This document shows positions 10,315 through 18,953 of a stretch of DNA of 64,000 bases, one piece after another. The translations under genes were made by a program, and so were the position numbers. Below the pieces are notes generated by a model that was not told where the DNA came from, did not search any database, and saw nothing but the letters and a program-made list of their open reading frames with translations. Source of the stretch: JARRQJ01 sp963761035 (GTDB taxonomy: Bacteria; Pseudomonadota; Gammaproteobacteria; DRLM01); contig CAVXFH010000002.1 of the NCBI GenBank assembly GCA_963761035.1, positions 992,001 through 1,056,000 on the forward strand, given 5' to 3'. Position 1 is the stretch's first letter, and every line of letters begins with the position of its first letter.

Positions 10315-10758
10315 CTACTGGCGGTCATCTTTCTCGCGGATGAAGTCGCCTTCGATAATACGCGGACCGTTCGGCCGCGCAGCTCGCGCGCCGTTTGACG
10401 CCGTGCCCTGCCCCGCTAACAGCCGCCGCGCCAACCCGCGCCGCACCGCCGGGATCAGGCAGATAAATCCCAGGGCATCGGTGAGAAACCCCGGGATAAT
10501 CAGCAGAACCCCGCTGATCCAGCCGACCCCGTCTTCGAGCAGGGCCGGACCGGGTAACTTACCGTGCATGACAGCCAAACCCAGCTGTTCTCGCAGTGCA
10601 GCACCCTGCATCTGCAACAGCACCATACCCAACATCGAGGTCAATGTGGCCAGCAGCACCATGGGTAAAAACCCTATCCACACCGCCACCTTGACGAACA
10701 AATACAGCTCGCCCAAGGCGCCCAGCAAAAAAATCATCGAGAGCTTATTGAATACCAT
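10315..10758 (-). CDS. fxsA: FxsA-family inner-membrane protein
   Basis: A 147-residue membrane protein of the FxsA/YjeG family, named for suppression of phage T7 F exclusion in E. coli; its normal role is unclear. After the start MVFNKLSMIFLLGALGELYL there are about four hydrophobic segments. The family mark EDGVGWISGVLLIIPGFLTD is followed by the positively charged RRGLARRLL. The frame is open to 10818, but MVFNKL gives the family N-terminus. In many gammaproteobacteria fxsA sits just upstream of groES in the same direction, as here. Confidence 0.88.
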   Translation of the reverse strand: MVFNKLSMIFLLGALGELYLFVKVAVWIGFLPMVLLATLTSMLGMVLLQMQGAALREQLGLAVMHGKLPGPALLEDGVGWISGVLLIIPGFLTDALGFICLIPAVRRGLARRLLAGQGTASNGARAARPNGPRIIEGDFIREKDDRQ

Positions 10759-10828
10759 ATTACGAAGGTACCGCGCCGACCTCCTTAACTCAAGCCTCGT
10801 CCGTAGACGGACAGACAATCTTCTCCTT

Positions 10829-10837
10829 TGCTATAAT
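10829..10837 (+). promoter_or_regulatory. Extended -10 promoter of cutA
   Basis: TGC followed by TATAAT is a perfect -10 with the TG extension. The -35 position (GGACAG, 17 bp upstream) is poor. The hexamer ends 11 bases before the cutA ATG, so the leader would be only about four bases long. Confidence 0.6.
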
Positions 10838-10848
10838 TCGCCCCTATC

Positions 10849-11175
10849 ATGGAAAATGACCATTGCGTGGTATTCAATACCTGCCCCGATGCGTCCAGTG
10901 CGGAGGAAATTGCGCGGATGCTGATTGAACGTAGACTTGCCGCCTGCGTTAATATTCTTCCGGGATTACGTTCTATCTACACTTGGAAAGGCGCGTGCGA
11001 GAGCGCCGAGGAACATCTGCTCATCATCAAGACGTCCGCCGCCATCTACCCGTCACTGGAAAAGGCCGTACTCGAATTGCATCCCTATGAACTACCTGAA
11101 ATCATTGCAGTCCCAATTGCTGCCGGCCTGCCCAGTTATCTGACATGGATCAACGAAGCAACGGCGCCGATATAA
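10849..11175 (+). CDS. cutA: Divalent-cation tolerance protein CutA
   Basis: A 108-residue trimeric ferredoxin-fold protein of the CutA1 family, linked to copper and other divalent-cation tolerance though its exact action is not settled. Family marks are the early TCPDASSAEEIARMLIERRLAACVNI stretch (residues 8-33, read in two parts), SIYTWKGACESAEEHLLIIKT and LHPYELPEIIAVPI near the C-terminus. No ribosome site precedes the ATG, and a perfect -10 box lies only 11 bases upstream. It heads the plus-strand run and is followed by dsbD, its usual neighbour. Confidence 0.95.
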   Translation: MENDHCVVFNTCPDASSAEEIARMLIERRLAACVNILPGLRSIYTWKGACESAEEHLLIIKTSAAIYPSLEKAVLELHPYELPEIIAVPIAAGLPSYLTWINEATAPI

Positions 11176-11247
11176 ACGTCAGCGCAGAAATTGCCGTAGC
11201 ACATGGAAAGGTGAAGACTCCTCAAACATGAACATCCGGTAATCGAC

Positions 11248-13587
11248 ATGCCCCGCAGTACGCTCGCTTTATCGTCTCGCTCTTGGTCTATGGTACCGCG
11301 CCAGGGAGGACTCATCGCCTTATTGTGGTTGATCTTGACCAGCGTCGGCGGCGCGGCGGATATTCGCGCCCAAGATTTGATGTCCCCGGATAAGGCCTAT
11401 CAATTCGCGGCTCGCGAAATCGGCGCCGACATGGTGCGGGTGGAATGGCATATTGCCGATGGCTACTATTTGTACCGGGATAAAATCCATTTTCAGTCCG
11501 ACAACCCGGCATTGCGCCTGGCCGAACCCGTCTTTCCCGAACCCAGTGAATATAAGACCGATGAATTTTTCGGCAAGATGGCCATCTACCGCGGCACACT
11601 CTCCATCGATATCCCCGTTATCCGCCAGCGGAGTAACTCATCGCAAACCTTTACCCTCGAGGCCACCTCACAAGGATGTGCCGATGCCGGGGTATGCTTC
11701 CCGCCCCACACGCAAACGGCCGAGTTACACCTCGCCGCCGTGGCTCCCCCCTTTCAAACCAATGAAGACAGTGGCGTAAAGGGATTTTTCAACACATTGG
11801 GCAACCGCCTGGGTTTACTAAGTAACAAGCAAAAATTCCTCGACCCGGACCAGTCCTTTATCTATCTCGCCGAGGCGGCGGGATCAGACCGCATCGTCGC
11901 CCATTGGGAAATCGCCGACGGCTACTATTTGTACCGTAATAAAATCTCCTTTCGTCTGCGCGATGCCGAGGGAACCACCCTCGGCGATTACGTTTTCCCC
12001 AAGGGCGTGGAGAAGACCGACGAGAATTTCGGCACTAGCGAGGTCTATTACAAGCAAGTGGACGTCAGCTTACCGCTGCAACGCAGTGCCGGCGCGCCGC
12101 ACACCCTGACCCTGGAAGCCCACTATCAAGGGTGTGCCGACGCCGGATTGTGTTATTCACCCATCACCAAGACCACGACTATCATACTGCCGGCGGGGGC
12201 GACGCCTACGAACCCAATATCGCGGACACCTTTAAGCCCCGCCACCGCATCGTCGACTGCTTTCGTCTCGGAACAAGACCGCTTGGCGCAGTCCTTGTTG
12301 GGCGGCAACCGCGTGCTGACCATCCTGCTCTTTTTCGGCGCGGGCTTGCTGCTGGCTTTCACCCCCTGCATGTTCCCCATGATCCCCATCCTCTCCAGCA
12401 TCATCGTGGGCCAAGGGACGGAGATCACCACGCGCCGGGCATTCAATCTCTCCTTGGCCTATGTGTTGGCGATGGCGGTTACCTACACCGTAGCCGGAAT
12501 CCTGGCTGGCCTATTCGGGGCCAACTTGCAGGTGCTATTCCAAAATCCCTGGATTATCGGTGGATTCAGTGCGTTATTCGTGATGTTGGCTCTGTCCATG
12601 TTCGGCTTTTATAACTTGCAGCTGCCCAATAGTTGGCAAACGAAGCTCAGTGAACTCAGCAATCAGCAAAAGTCCGGCAGTTGGATGGGCGCCTCGATAA
12701 TGGGGGTGTTGTCCGCACTGATAGTCGGTCCCTGTTTGGCCGCTCCCTTGGCGGCGGCGCTGATCGTGATCGGCCAGAGCGGCAACGCCATGCTTGGCGG
12801 GTCGGCCTTGTTCGCCATGAGCCTGGGCATGGGCGTTCCCCTCTTGGCGATCGGGACCTCCGCCGGCAAATGGCTGCCGAAGGCCAGCGGCTGGATGAAC
12901 ACCGTCAAGGCCGTCTTTGGCATACTGCTGCTGGCGCTGGCCGTGTGGATGCTGGATCGCATCGTTCCGCCTCAAGTCACCTTGGCCTTGTGGGGCGCGC
13001 TCCTGATTGTTTCCGCCATCTACATGGGCGCCTTTGACCGTATTGCGGCGGATAGCGGCGGCGGGGCCCGTTTAGGGAAGGGCGTGGGATTAGTATTGCT
13101 ATTGTATGGCGGTATACTGATCGTCGGTGCGGCGGGCGGCGGCATAAATCCGTTGCAGCCGTTGCGCGGGCTGAGTCTCGCCAGTAACCAAACGGCAACT
13201 CAAAATGAGGCCTTGCGCTTTTTGCCTGTCAAAGGGATAGCCGGACTGGAAGAGGCTCTGCACGCGAGTCGCGCCGACGTTAAGCCCGCTATGCTCGATT
13301 TCTATGCCGACTGGTGCGTAAGCTGCAAAGAGATGGAGCGTGACACCTTCTCCGATCCCGCGGTGAAAAAGGCACTGTGGAATACCACATTGTTACGGGC
13401 GGACGTCACCGCTAATGACGAACAGGATCAGGCCTTGTTGAAGCGCTTCGGCATTTTTGGACCGCCATCCATAATGTTTTTTGGACCAGACGGCAAAGAA
13501 CGCCGACCCTATCGCTTAATCGGGTATCTCGGCCCGCATGAATTCGTAAATCATGCGATCCATGCGTTCCAAACACAAACACAATGA
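11248..13587 (+). CDS. dsbD: Thiol:disulfide interchange protein DsbD with duplicated N-terminal domain
   Basis: A 779-residue protein that carries electrons from cytosolic thioredoxin across the inner membrane to keep periplasmic thiols reduced. After a signal-like N-terminus there are two tandem alpha domains, each with ADGYYLYR and a YQGCADAG or SQGCADAG cysteine motif: Cys144/Cys150 in the first, Cys296/Cys302 in the second. The membrane domain (about 345-635) keeps the redox cysteines in FTPCMFPM (374) and VGPCLAAP (496). The C-terminal thioredoxin domain has WCVSCK (689-692). E. coli DsbD has one alpha domain and about 565 residues, so the extra length is the duplicate. The stop overlaps the start of the TlpA-like gene (ATGA). 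Confidence 0.95.
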   Translation: MPRSTLALSSRSWSMVPRQGGLIALLWLILTSVGGAADIRAQDLMSPDKAYQFAAREIGADMVRVEWHIADGYYLYRDKIHFQSDNPALRLAEPVFPEPSEYKTDEFFGKMAIYRGTLSIDIPVIRQRSNSSQTFTLEATSQGCADAGVCFPPHTQTAELHLAAVAPPFQTNEDSGVKGFFNTLGNRLGLLSNKQKFLDPDQSFIYLAEAAGSDRIVAHWEIADGYYLYRNKISFRLRDAEGTTLGDYVFPKGVEKTDENFGTSEVYYKQVDVSLPLQRSAGAPHTLTLEAHYQGCADAGLCYSPITKTTTIILPAGATPTNPISRTPLSPATASSTAFVSEQDRLAQSLLGGNRVLTILLFFGAGLLLAFTPCMFPMIPILSSIIVGQGTEITTRRAFNLSLAYVLAMAVTYTVAGILAGLFGANLQVLFQNPWIIGGFSALFVMLALSMFGFYNLQLPNSWQTKLSELSNQQKSGSWMGASIMGVLSALIVGPCLAAPLAAALIVIGQSGNAMLGGSALFAMSLGMGVPLLAIGTSAGKWLPKASGWMNTVKAVFGILLLALAVWMLDRIVPPQVTLALWGALLIVSAIYMGAFDRIAADSGGGARLGKGVGLVLLLYGGILIVGAAGGGINPLQPLRGLSLASNQTATQNEALRFLPVKGIAGLEEALHASRADVKPAMLDFYADWCVSCKEMERDTFSDPAVKKALWNTTLLRADVTANDEQDQALLKRFGIFGPPSIMFFGPDGKERRPYRLIGYLGPHEFVNHAIHAFQTQTQ

Positions 13588-14162
13588 AGTCTCCGTCCCT
13601 TAAACGGTCCAACCTGGTCTTAGTCGCGGTTCTCAGTCTCACGGCAATTGCATTGGTGCTCGGCATCGTGCGCAATTGGCCCAAGGGCGCGCCCTCTCAT
13701 GGCGGCCCCGGGCTTGCCGAGGACACACCGTCCGCCCTCATCAGCCAGCTACGGCCGGAGTTCAGCCTGCCGGACCTGAGCGGCGCCCATCGCGCCATCA
13801 AGGAATGGAACGGCAAGGTGTTGGCGGTCAACTTCTGGGCCACCTGGTGCGGTCCATGCAAAGAGGAAATTCCCAGTTTTAATGCAATGCAAAAGCAATA
13901 TGGCCAGCGGGGTATGCAATTTATCGGGGTCGCTTTGGACGATGCCGAAGCCGTGAGAGACTATCTCAAATCTACCGCCATTGGGTATCCGGTGCTGGTT
14001 GGCGGCGAGGACGAGGCCATGAAATTGGCTACCCGTTTCGGCGATGATAAGGGAGTCGTGCCTTATACCGCCTTTATCAATCGCGAGGGAAGGATCGCCT
14101 TTCTTCAATATGGGGCGATTTCTCCGGATCTCGCCCGGGAGATCATCGAATCCCTGCTATAA
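13584..14162 (+). CDS. TlpA/ResA-like membrane-anchored thioredoxin
   Basis: A 192-residue protein with one N-terminal membrane anchor (about residues 11-29) and a periplasmic thioredoxin domain whose active site is WCGPCKEE with Cys89 and Cys92. LPDLSGAHRAIKEWNGKVLAVNFWATWC is the usual AhpC/TSA-redoxin opening. It starts four bases inside the end of dsbD, so it is translated with it and is a natural electron acceptor of DsbD (inference). It would reduce disulfides in periplasmic clients, for example during cytochrome c maturation. The exact client is not shown by sequence. Confidence 0.9.
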   Translation: MKSPSLKRSNLVLVAVLSLTAIALVLGIVRNWPKGAPSHGGPGLAEDTPSALISQLRPEFSLPDLSGAHRAIKEWNGKVLAVNFWATWCGPCKEEIPSFNAMQKQYGQRGMQFIGVALDDAEAVRDYLKSTAIGYPVLVGGEDEAMKLATRFGDDKGVVPYTAFINREGRIAFLQYGAISPDLAREIIESLL

Positions 14163-14296
14163 CTCAAGCTCCATGGAGATAACCTGCGGCTATTTCGCCG
14201 CGATCTACCGCGAATTAGCGGCATCATAGGCAAATCTGGACAAATCATTGCGCCCCATGCAGAATAATCGCCAAATAATCTAAAATTGATTGAAAG

Positions 14297-14315
14297 AGGG
14301 GGAGTCATCCCCCCT
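14297..14315 (+). promoter_or_regulatory. GC hairpin in the aroQ leader
   Basis: AGGGGG, six-base loop AGTCAT, then CCCCCCT form a compact hairpin 22 bases before the aroQ ATG. There is no T-tract after it, so it is not a standard terminator. It could protect the 5' end or limit translation; that is inference. Confidence 0.4.
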
Positions 14316-14336
14316 ACCTCGCTTTAAGGATAGACG

Positions 14337-14780
14337 ATGGCGACATTGCTGGTAGTGCATGGGCCCAACTTGAACCTACTGGGCAGCCGGGAGCCCGGGC
14401 ACTATGGAAAAACCTCCCTGGACGCCATCAACCAGAACCTGGTTACCCTGGCCACGGCAGCCGGTCACAAGTTGGTAAGTTTTCAAAGCAACGCCGAGCA
14501 TGATTTAATCGACCGTATCCACGCCGCCGCCCGTGAGGGTGTGGCCTTTATCATCATCAATCCGGCAGGCTACACTCACACCAGCGTGGCGCTGCGCGAT
14601 GCCTTGCTGGCAGTGAAAATACCATTTATCGAAGTGCACCTCTCCAACATCCACCGCCGTGAACCCTTCCGCCATCATTCCTATTTTTCCGATGCGGCCC
14701 TGGGTGTCATCAGCGGCTTGGGGGCGCATGGTTATGAACTGGCGCTGCAGGCGGCCCTGCGGCATCTCTCGAACAATTAA
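14337..14780 (+). CDS. aroQ: 3-dehydroquinate dehydratase, type II
   Basis: A 147-residue dodecameric enzyme of the shikimate pathway that turns 3-dehydroquinate into 3-dehydroshikimate in the cytosol. It starts with the family signature LLVVHGPNLNLLGSREPGHYG, with the catalytic tyrosine in the last part. IINPAGYTHTSVALRDAL and EVHLSNIHRREPFRHHSY hold the substrate-binding Asn and the catalytic His and Arg. It is followed 19 bp on by accB, the usual order in gammaproteobacteria. Confidence 0.98.
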   Translation: MATLLVVHGPNLNLLGSREPGHYGKTSLDAINQNLVTLATAAGHKLVSFQSNAEHDLIDRIHAAAREGVAFIIINPAGYTHTSVALRDALLAVKIPFIEVHLSNIHRREPFRHHSYFSDAALGVISGLGAHGYELALQAALRHLSNN

Positions 14781-14799
14781 TCACAAAGCCCGACACCAC

Positions 14800-15246
14800 A
14801 TGGACATACGTAAAGTTAAGAAACTCATCGAACTACTGGAAGAATCGGGAATCGCCGAACTCGAAATTCGCGAGGGCGAAGAATCAGTACGCATCAGTCG
14901 CCACCCCACCGGCGGCGGAACGCCCGTGTACATGGCCGCCCCGCCGGGCGCCATGCACGCCCCACCGGCGGCGGCCGTACCGGCGCCTCCGCCGGAGACC
15001 GGCATCCCCGCCGGCCACGTCATCGCCAGCCCGATGGTCGGTACCTTCTACCGTTCCTCCGCACCGGGCAATAAGTCCTTCGTCGAGGTGGGACAACGGG
15101 TCAATGCCGGCGATACCTTATGCATTATCGAGGCGATGAAGATGTTCAATCAAATCGAGGCGGACAAGGCGGGCGCCATCAAGGCCATCTTGGTGGAAAA
15201 CGGCCAGCCGGTGGAATACGGCCAGCCCTTGTTCGTCATCGAGTAA
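14800..15246 (+). CDS. accB: Biotin carboxyl carrier protein of acetyl-CoA carboxylase
   Basis: A 148-residue carrier that holds biotin for carboxylation in the first step of fatty acid synthesis. The N-terminal helix MDIRKVKKLIELLEESGI is followed by a Pro/Ala-rich linker (about 47-68). The biotinyl domain starts at HVIASPMVGTFYRS and has the biotin lysine in EAMKM (Lys114). The frame is open to 14659, but that part is the shadow of aroQ; the ATG at 14800 gives the family N-terminus. It is 42 bp upstream of accC in the same operon. Confidence 0.98.
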   Translation: MDIRKVKKLIELLEESGIAELEIREGEESVRISRHPTGGGTPVYMAAPPGAMHAPPAAAVPAPPPETGIPAGHVIASPMVGTFYRSSAPGNKSFVEVGQRVNAGDTLCIIEAMKMFNQIEADKAGAIKAILVENGQPVEYGQPLFVIE

Positions 15247-15288
15247 ACGTCGCCAATAACCATCGGCTCACTTACGGTACCCGAATCC

Positions 15289-16635
15289 ATGCTGGACAAA
15301 ATCGTTATCGCCAATCGCGGAGAAATCGCACTCCGTATTTGGCGCGCCTGCCGAGAACTCGGCATCAAGACCGTGGCGGTACACTCCACCGCCGACCGCG
15401 ATCTCAAACATGTGCGCCTCGCCGATGAATCGGTGTGCATCGGTCCGCCGGCCGCGACATTAAGTTATCTTAATATCCCGGCGGTGATCAGCGCCGCCGA
15501 AGTAACCGATGCGGTGGCGATTCATCCCGGTTATGGCTTCCTGTCGGAAAACGCCGACTTCGCCGAGGCGGTGGACCGCAGCGGCTTTATCTTCATAGGG
15601 CCGCGTCCCGACACCATACGTTTGATGGGAGACAAAATCTCGGCAAAAGCCGCTATGAAAAATGCCGGCATTCCCTGTGTACCCGGTTCCGACGGTCCGG
15701 TGCCTGACAATGAGGACGAGATTATATCCTTGGCCGAGGAGATCGGTTATCCGGTGATCATCAAGGCCGCCGGCGGTGGCGGCGGCCGCGGCATGCGGGT
15801 GGTGCATACCGAGGCGACCTTGCTCGATTCCGTATCCCTGACCAAGAGCGAAGCGGCGGCGGCGTTCGGTAACGCCACCGTCTATATGGAGAAGTTCTTG
15901 GAAAACCCTCGCCATATCGAATTCCAGGTGCTGGCTGACGGCCAAGGTAATGCCGTTCATCTCGGCGAACGCGATTGTTCGGTACAACGCCGCCATCAAA
16001 AGGTTATTGAGGAAGCACCCGCCCCGGGTATCCCTGAAGAGCTGCGCAACAAGATGGGCAAGCGCTGCGCCCAGGCCTGTGTCGATATCAATTACCGCGG
16101 CGCCGGCACCTTCGAGTTCCTCTACGAAGACGGCCAATTTTATTTCATCGAGATGAATACCCGGTTGCAAGTAGAACACCCGGTAACGGAAATGATTACC
16201 GGCATCGATATCGTCAAGGAGCAATTGAAGATCGCCGCCGGGGAGCCTTTGTCCTTTAAGCAAAAGGAAATCGTCTTTTACGGCCATGCCATCGAGTGCC
16301 GAATCAATGCGGAAGATCCCAAGTCCTTCACGCCTTCGCCGGGGACTATCACGCTTTATCATCCCCCCGGCGGACCGGGGGTGCGCGTCGACACCCACTT
16401 GTATACGGGCTACACCGTACCGCCGTACTATGATTCCATGATCGGAAAACTCATCGCCTACGGTGACAATCGCGACATGGCCCTAGCACGTATGCGCACC
16501 GCCCTGACCGAGATCGTGGTGGAAGGCATCAAGACCAATGTCCCTCTCCACCGCGAACTCATGAGCGATGCCGCGTTTCAAGCCGGCGGCACCAATATTC
16601 ATTTTCTGGAAAAGAAGTTGAAGGATTACGGCTGA
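15289..16635 (+). CDS. accC: Biotin carboxylase subunit of acetyl-CoA carboxylase
   Basis: A 448-residue ATP-grasp enzyme that carboxylates biotin on AccB using bicarbonate and ATP. It starts MLDKIVIANRGEIALRI, has the glycine-rich ATP loop AAGGGGGRGMRVV near residue 163, and the metal- and substrate-binding segment YFIEMNTRLQVEHPVTE near 285-301. The length matches E. coli AccC. It is cotranscribed with accB and is followed by prmA as in Pseudomonas. Confidence 0.99.
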   Translation: MLDKIVIANRGEIALRIWRACRELGIKTVAVHSTADRDLKHVRLADESVCIGPPAATLSYLNIPAVISAAEVTDAVAIHPGYGFLSENADFAEAVDRSGFIFIGPRPDTIRLMGDKISAKAAMKNAGIPCVPGSDGPVPDNEDEIISLAEEIGYPVIIKAAGGGGGRGMRVVHTEATLLDSVSLTKSEAAAAFGNATVYMEKFLENPRHIEFQVLADGQGNAVHLGERDCSVQRRHQKVIEEAPAPGIPEELRNKMGKRCAQACVDINYRGAGTFEFLYEDGQFYFIEMNTRLQVEHPVTEMITGIDIVKEQLKIAAGEPLSFKQKEIVFYGHAIECRINAEDPKSFTPSPGTITLYHPPGGPGVRVDTHLYTGYTVPPYYDSMIGKLIAYGDNRDMALARMRTALTEIVVEGIKTNVPLHRELMSDAAFQAGGTNIHFLEKKLKDYG

Positions 16636-16664
16636 AGGCCTATGGTTCTTGGCCGGTAGTTTTT

Positions 16665-17576
16665 ATGGTCTGGTTGCGCATCACCCTCGACAGTACCGTC
16701 CGCGACCCGGAATTGCTCTCGGAATTACTGAGCGCCGCGGGAGCGGAAGCCGTCACCTTTGAAGACGCCGCCGACCAAGCGGTTCTGGAGACACTGCCTG
16801 GAGAAACCCGCTTGTGGCACCATACCCAAGTCAGCGGGCTGTTCGCGGCCGGCAGCGACGGTCCCCGGATCGTAGACCGGCTGCGCCAGGCAGTCGCCGA
16901 CCCCGCGCTGCGAACCACGATCGTAACGGTGGAAGATCAGGATTGGGAACGCGTCTGGATGGAACGATTTCGGCCGATGCGCTTCGGGCGACGTCTTTGG
17001 ATCTGTCCCCGTGGGCATACACCGCCCAAGCCAGAAGATATTACCGTGATGATGGACCCCGGCTTGGCCTTCGGTACCGGCACCCACCCCACCACCGCCT
17101 TGTGTCTTGAATGGCTGGATGCCCGCGATATTCGCGGCAAGACCGTCATCGATTACGGTTGCGGTTCCGGCATCCTGGCCATCGCCGCGGCAAAACTGGG
17201 GGCACGGCGGGTTCGGGCCGTGGACTACGACCCCCAGGCCCTCACCGCCACCGCCAGTAACGCCGAGATCAATGACGTCGGGGATGTGGTATCTCTCCAT
17301 GAGCCTAATGACTTGGCAGAGGCGGGCAGCGACATCCTGCTGGCCAATATACTTGCCGGTCCGCTGCAAGAACTCGCCCCGAGGTTCGCGCGGTTGGTCC
17401 GTCCCGGCGGTCACATCGTGTTATCCGGCATTTTGACTGATCAAGCGCCTGCCGTAATGGCAAAATATAGCGCTTGGTTTAACATGGAGCCCGTTATTAT
17501 CCGGGAAGAATGGGTACAACTCTGCGGACAACGCTGCAGCGCCATCACTGACTGCCCAAACGATCTACCCGTTTAG
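16665..17576 (+). CDS. prmA: Ribosomal protein L11 methyltransferase
   Basis: A 303-residue SAM-dependent enzyme that trimethylates ribosomal protein L11. The N-terminal substrate domain (about residues 1-100) is followed by a Rossmann methyltransferase fold. That fold has MMDPGLAFGTGTHPTT near 128-143, the SAM-binding VIDYGCGSGILAIAAAKLGA near 161-180, and the catalytic-loop motif LLANILAGPL near 225. The length is normal. It follows accC by 29 bp. Confidence 0.97.
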   Translation: MVWLRITLDSTVRDPELLSELLSAAGAEAVTFEDAADQAVLETLPGETRLWHHTQVSGLFAAGSDGPRIVDRLRQAVADPALRTTIVTVEDQDWERVWMERFRPMRFGRRLWICPRGHTPPKPEDITVMMDPGLAFGTGTHPTTALCLEWLDARDIRGKTVIDYGCGSGILAIAAAKLGARRVRAVDYDPQALTATASNAEINDVGDVVSLHEPNDLAEAGSDILLANILAGPLQELAPRFARLVRPGGHIVLSGILTDQAPAVMAKYSAWFNMEPVIIREEWVQLCGQRCSAITDCPNDLPV

Positions 17577-17595
17577 AAGGGGTCCACCACTATTC

Positions 17596-18666
17596 ATGTA
17601 CAGTCACTGTCCTCATTGCCTAACCTTATTCAGGGTATACCCCGAGCAACTGGCACAAGCGCGCGGTCAAGTGCGGTGCGGCGTTTGCAATTATTGCTTT
17701 AATGCCCTGACAACCCTCAATGAACACCCTGTGCCGCCTCCCGTCTCCACCGCCGCGGAAGGGGGGGCTCTCGCGCATAGTAAACAGATCGAGAACAATT
17801 CGCCCTCTATGCCAGCACCGGCGGAGGAGCGTCTCGAGACTGAAACGGCCGGCGTGGGCGTCGAGCCGGAACTCGCCATGGAAGCGGCGGCCAAAGCCGC
17901 CCCCGCGACTGTGCCCATCGTGGAGTCAATGGAGATACATGAGCCCGTTTCCTCCGCCACCGTCGCGCGGGATGCCTGGGAAAACTCCATCGCTGTCTCG
18001 GCTGACATAGAGAATATTGCCCGGCCGGATCAGGCCATCGAGACACAGCCCATCACTTACGAGCAGCCCATACCGCCAGCAAACCAAGCGCAGCCGGATA
18101 CCCCACCCTCGGCACGAATAGAGGCAACCTTGCCGGACCTCGGCATTATTGCGGCGGAACCTCGCCCGATCATTGCACGGCAACCATCCGTCAGTCGATT
18201 AAAGACCGGCGTATGGGCAACGCTAAATTTCGTCCTGATTCTGGTGCTGCTGGGACAATATGCTTATTACAATCGCAGAGAACTGGCACAGTACCCGGAA
18301 CTGCGCCCGTGGTTGGCCGGCCTTTGCCAGATAGCGGCGTGCGATACGCCGCTGCAACGCGATGTCAGCCGCATCGTCCTGGCCAATCGCAGCGTGGAAT
18401 CTCATCCCCGCCATGCCAATGCCCTATTGATCAACGCCACCTTGGTAAACGACGCGGACTTTCCCCAGCCTTACCCCTTGCTAGAGATCCGCTTCTCCGA
18501 CCTCAATAATCAACTTGTCGCGGGCCGCCGCTTTCGTCCCAGCGAATACCTGGCGACCGGCACCCCGCTCCAGACAGGCATGGCGCCACATCAGCCGGTT
18601 CATATCATTCTTGAAATCGCCGACCCGGGGAAGGATGCGGTAAGTTTTCAATTTGACTTGTTGTAA
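17596..18666 (+). CDS. Zinc-ribbon and DUF3426 membrane protein
   Basis: A 356-residue protein of unknown role. The N-terminus has a MJ0042-type zinc ribbon: HCPHC near residues 4-8 and RCGVCNYCF near 28-36. An acidic and Pro/Ala-rich linker follows (about 45-195), then one membrane segment (VWATLNFVLILVLLGQYAYY) and the periplasmic DUF3426 domain with the typical RPWLAGLCQIAACDTPL stretch. It always sits between prmA and dusB in this gene order, so it is part of the same conserved run. No function is claimed. Confidence 0.85.
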   Translation: MYSHCPHCLTLFRVYPEQLAQARGQVRCGVCNYCFNALTTLNEHPVPPPVSTAAEGGALAHSKQIENNSPSMPAPAEERLETETAGVGVEPELAMEAAAKAAPATVPIVESMEIHEPVSSATVARDAWENSIAVSADIENIARPDQAIETQPITYEQPIPPANQAQPDTPPSARIEATLPDLGIIAAEPRPIIARQPSVSRLKTGVWATLNFVLILVLLGQYAYYNRRELAQYPELRPWLAGLCQIAACDTPLQRDVSRIVLANRSVESHPRHANALLINATLVNDADFPQPYPLLEIRFSDLNNQLVAGRRFRPSEYLATGTPLQTGMAPHQPVHIILEIADPGKDAVSFQFDLL

Positions 18667-18953
18667 TTAAACGGCGGGATTCCCAATCCGGCCGGCTGAG
18701 TAATTAGTGCGAAGAAAATCAAATGAGCCCGCTGCTTTCCCCCCGGCAATTTGTAGATCGGCAACACAAACCATTAATTTATTTCTCGTCGCCGCCGACA
18801 ATTATGATCCCGCATTAAACGTGCGACGCCGTACAACATACTTGCACCATTTTACATCGCAAAAATACTCGTCAAGCCCTTTATTCTGACGCGCACTTGG
18901 GAGTATGATGGCGACCCTTCACCGCTTAAAAAGTAAAAAAACCGGCGAACACT

